A stretch of 64,000 nt of DNA, from contig NZ_SNWG01000001.1 in the NCBI RefSeq assembly GCF_004362195.1, forward strand, positions 1,302,001 through 1,366,000, written 5' to 3'. The notes under the pieces were generated by a model. It was not told the DNA's origin, made no database searches, and saw only the letters and a list, made by a program, of their open reading frames with translations. How positions within the stretch are numbered: position 1 is the stretch's first letter; the number at the start of each line of letters is the position of its first letter. Shown in pieces: positions 62,147-64,000 of the stretch. The translations under genes were made by a program, and so were the position numbers. The DNA comes from Microbacterium sp. BK668. Its GTDB lineage: Bacteria > Actinomycetota > Actinomycetes > Actinomycetales > Microbacteriaceae.

Positions 62147-62695
62147 TCAACCCGCGCGGAACTCGCGGGCGAGCCCCTCGAGCACCTGCGCGTTCGGGAG
62201 GGCGGCGAGAACCCTTCCCGGCACCGAGAGCTTGGCCCCGCGGATGCCGGCGCCCACGATGGCGGCGGGCAGTGCCGCGACACGGGCATCGACGAGGATC
62301 ACCCAGTCCTCGGGGAGTCCGATCGGGGTGATGCCGCCGTACTCCATGCCGGTGAGTGCCACCGCGTCATCGATCGGCGCGAAGCTCGCGCGGCGCGCAC
62401 CGAGGTGCTTGCGCACCACGCCGTTGACATCGGCGCGGGTCGTGCCGAGCACGAGGCACGCGGCATACGTCGTCACCTCGCCGCGCGTCCCGGCGACGAC
62501 GATGCAGTTCGCGCCCTCGTCCATGCCGACGCCGTAGGCCGCACAGAACGCCGCCGTGTCGGCGAGCGACGCATCGATCGGCGTCACGCGAACCTCGGCC
62601 GCCAGCGCGGGAGCCAGGCGCTCGAGTCCTTCCCGCACCGGCTCGGCGAGCAGCTCAGGGCGATCCAGGGCGGCGGAGAACGTCAACGACGGCAC
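62147..62695 (-). CDS. YbaK/EbsC-family aminoacyl-tRNA deacylase-like protein
   Basis: A 182-residue protein of the prolyl-tRNA-editing domain family. It is recognised by VGMDEGANCIVVAGTRGEVTTYAACLVLGTTRADVNGVVRKHLG, the SFAPIDDAVALTGMEYGGITPIGLP block with the conserved Gly-Gly-(I/V)-(T/S)-P loop, and ILVDARVAALP. It probably hydrolyses mischarged tRNA or a similar ester. Start is the GTG at 62695. Downstream of the amidase on the same strand, 132 bases apart. Confidence 0.9.
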   Translation of the reverse strand: MPSLTFSAALDRPELLAEPVREGLERLAPALAAEVRVTPIDASLADTAAFCAAYGVGMDEGANCIVVAGTRGEVTTYAACLVLGTTRADVNGVVRKHLGARRASFAPIDDAVALTGMEYGGITPIGLPEDWVILVDARVAALPAAIVGAGIRGAKLSVPGRVLAALPNAQVLEGLAREFRAG

Positions 62696-62757
62696 GACTC
62701 GACGCTACGGCACGCCTCGACCCTCGAGTCGAGGTCCCGCGTGCGAGTCGAGCGCTC

Positions 62758-62814
62758 CGAGGCCCCGACTCGCCCCCGAGGCCCCGGCTCGCTCCCGAGG
62801 CCTCGGCCCGCTCA
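62758..62814. repeat. Three tandem 19-base repeats
   Basis: Units starting at 62758, 62777 and 62796, of the form CGAGGCCCCGACTCGCCCC with two to four changes between copies. They lie in the 132-base gap between the amidase stop and the YbaK start. Confidence 0.8.
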
Positions 62815-62827
62815 ACGCCGGCGGCGC

Positions 62828-64000
62828 TCAGCCGTGGAGCCTGGGCGTGCGCGGCGGCTCGGTGCGCCGCGCGCCGGTGGCCTCGAACGCGGCGGCGAGC
62901 CGCAGCAGCGCCGTGTCGTCGTACGCCCGTCCGGCGAAGGTCAGGCCCACCGGCATCCCGATGTCGGCCATCGTCCCCATGGGCACCGTGACCGTCGGGA
63001 TGCCGAGGTGCCGGATCGCGAGGTTGCCGTTGGCGACCCACACCCCGTTGCGCCAGCCGAGATCTGCGGATGCCTCGACCCGGTCCATGTCGGCGGGCCC
63101 GACGTCGGCCACCGCCGGGAAGACGACGGCGTCGAGGCCGAGGCCGTCCATCCACTCCTCGAGGTCGACGCGCCGCGTCTTCTCGAGGCCGTGCAGACCC
63201 TCCTCGAGCTCGGGCATGTCGCTCCACGGCGACGCGCCCGCGTGGGTGCGCACCCACGCGGGGTACTCCGCGATGTCGTCGTCGAAGCCGGTGTAGCGAT
63301 CGAGCTCCGCTCCGGGCGGGCGCGGGAAGATCCGGGCGCCGTCCACGTCGGCGAGCGTCGAGAGGCCGGGGTCGCCGTTCGCCGCGAGGAAGTCCTCCCA
63401 CGACCATGCGGACAGGTCGACGATCTCGCGCTTCAGGTACTCCGGTGTCACGAAGCCGCGCGTCGAGATCGTCGGCGCTCCCGCCCGGTCGCTCTCGTAG
63501 TTGGAGACGACGGGGAAGTCGACCTCGACGACGGTGGCGCCGGCGGCCTCCAGGTCGCGTTGCGCCGCCTGCCACAGCACGATGACGGAGTCCCGCGTCT
63601 GGATGCGCTCGCCGGTCGGCCCGCCGATGCCCGTGCCGGTTCCCGCGTCGGGATCGGCGTTTATGTACATGCGGGGGATGCCGATGCGGCGGCCGGAGAG
63701 GACGGCGGCGGCGGCCGAGGCATCCGTCACCGCGAGAGCGGGGTACGACGCGGGCCGCACGTCGGAGGCGGCCGGCAATCCGATCCACGGCTGCGCGCGC
63801 CAGAAGTCGCCGCGTGTCTCGTCGTCGTCGGCGACGATGACGTCGAGGACTTCGAGCAGGTCGGCCATCGTCCGCGTCTGCGGGACCACGACGTCCATCG
63901 TGGGGACGAGCGGCCAGTTGCCGCGGGTCGAGACGACGCCGCGCGAGGGCGTGTACGCGCACAGGGCGTTGTTGGTCGCGGGGCCGCGGCCGCTCGACCA
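62828..64000 (-). CDS. Amidase-signature family protein, 5' end beyond window
   Basis: The last 390 residues of an amidase. The visible part opens at the right edge with WSSGRGPATNNALCAYTPSR; the probable nucleophilic Ser is in TPSRG, where most family members have DTGGS. It then runs RGNWPLVPTMDVVVPQTRTMADLLEVLDVI and RGDFWRAQPWIGLP. The start codon, catalytic Lys and cis-Ser region lie outside. A start at ATG 63896-63898 would cut a conserved stretch and is rejected. Substrate unknown. Confidence 0.9.
   Translation of the reverse strand, partial: WSSGRGPATNNALCAYTPSRGVVSTRGNWPLVPTMDVVVPQTRTMADLLEVLDVIVADDDETRGDFWRAQPWIGLPAASDVRPASYPALAVTDASAAAAVLSGRRIGIPRMYINADPDAGTGTGIGGPTGERIQTRDSVIVLWQAAQRDLEAAGATVVEVDFPVVSNYESDRAGAPTISTRGFVTPEYLKREIVDLSAWSWEDFLAANGDPGLSTLADVDGARIFPRPPGAELDRYTGFDDDIAEYPAWVRTHAGASPWSDMPELEEGLHGLEKTRRVDLEEWMDGLGLDAVVFPAVADVGPADMDRVEASADLGWRNGVWVANGNLAIRHLGIPTVTVPMGTMADIGMPVGLTFAGRAYDDTALLRLAAAFEATGARRTEPPRTPRLHG

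Noticed and set aside
63896..63898. ATG as the start of the amidase
   Set aside because: Thirty-four upstream codons to the window edge carry conserved amidase residues, including the probable catalytic Ser.
1..64000. CRISPR array, prophage or rRNA operon
   Set aside because: No regularly spaced repeats, phage structural genes or conserved rRNA stretches were found in a read of the whole window.

Overview
The window reads as a chromosome segment from a very high-GC actinobacterium, most likely a member of the Microbacteriaceae close to Microbacterium. The base for this is codon use (strong G/C third positions, frequent GGATGC/GCATCC), typical family members (a DUF7882-like protein, DUF222-HNH, DUF1206, GlsB/YeaQ) and a REP-like repeat of the GGTCGTCGAGCGAGCGAAGCG type. 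I see no tRNA, rRNA, CRISPR, insertion sequence or prophage. Most genes sit in tight operons with 1 or 4 base stop/start overlaps.

Layout. 1-3921: KDPG aldolase and KDG kinase, a GNAT-AAA+ fusion protein, and an agmatinase-type ureohydrolase. 4141-5481: a PAS-GAF-GGDEF diguanylate cyclase. 5559-19858: an arabinan/xylan locus with three large secreted GH43 enzymes and a LacI regulator. Two identical 15-base LacI-type sites precede two of these genes, and all three enzymes share one C-terminal module. Small membrane, MarR and PAP2 genes lie between. 19947-26246: an SDR, a pantothenate operon (DUF2520 protein, panC, panB), a DinB2-like polymerase and a DUF222-HNH protein.

26330-34855: two sugar-catabolic gene sets, each an Idh/MocA dehydrogenase with a partner and a regulator with a recognisable operator. 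Between them is helR, an RNA polymerase-protecting ATPase, behind a sequence matching the rifamycin-associated element. 34913-42417: a CDP-alcohol phosphotransferase gene divergent from a seven-gene cluster (MDR oxidoreductase, degenerate PTPS-like protein, GT4 glycosyltransferase, methyltransferase, UPF0104/LPG-synthase-type membrane protein, RibD-type reductase, LtaS-like sulfatase). This is the best candidate for an undescribed system: I infer a membrane-linked, glycosylated and methylated product.

42438-45337: an AraC regulator, a small membrane-anchored protein and a formaldehyde-dehydrogenase-like Zn enzyme. 45467-57424: the aerobic phenylacetate pathway (TetR regulator, enoyl-CoA hydratase, hydroxyacyl-CoA dehydrogenase, paaZ, paaI, paaABCDE, and a PaaG-like isomerase further on). 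It has two matching operator palindromes, and a repeat family has inserted into the ends of three paa genes. The rest (57411-64000) holds a lipase-like hydrolase, an epimerase, an alditol-oxidase-like flavoenzyme, a PLP decarboxylase, a YbaK deacylase and an amidase cut by the window edge.
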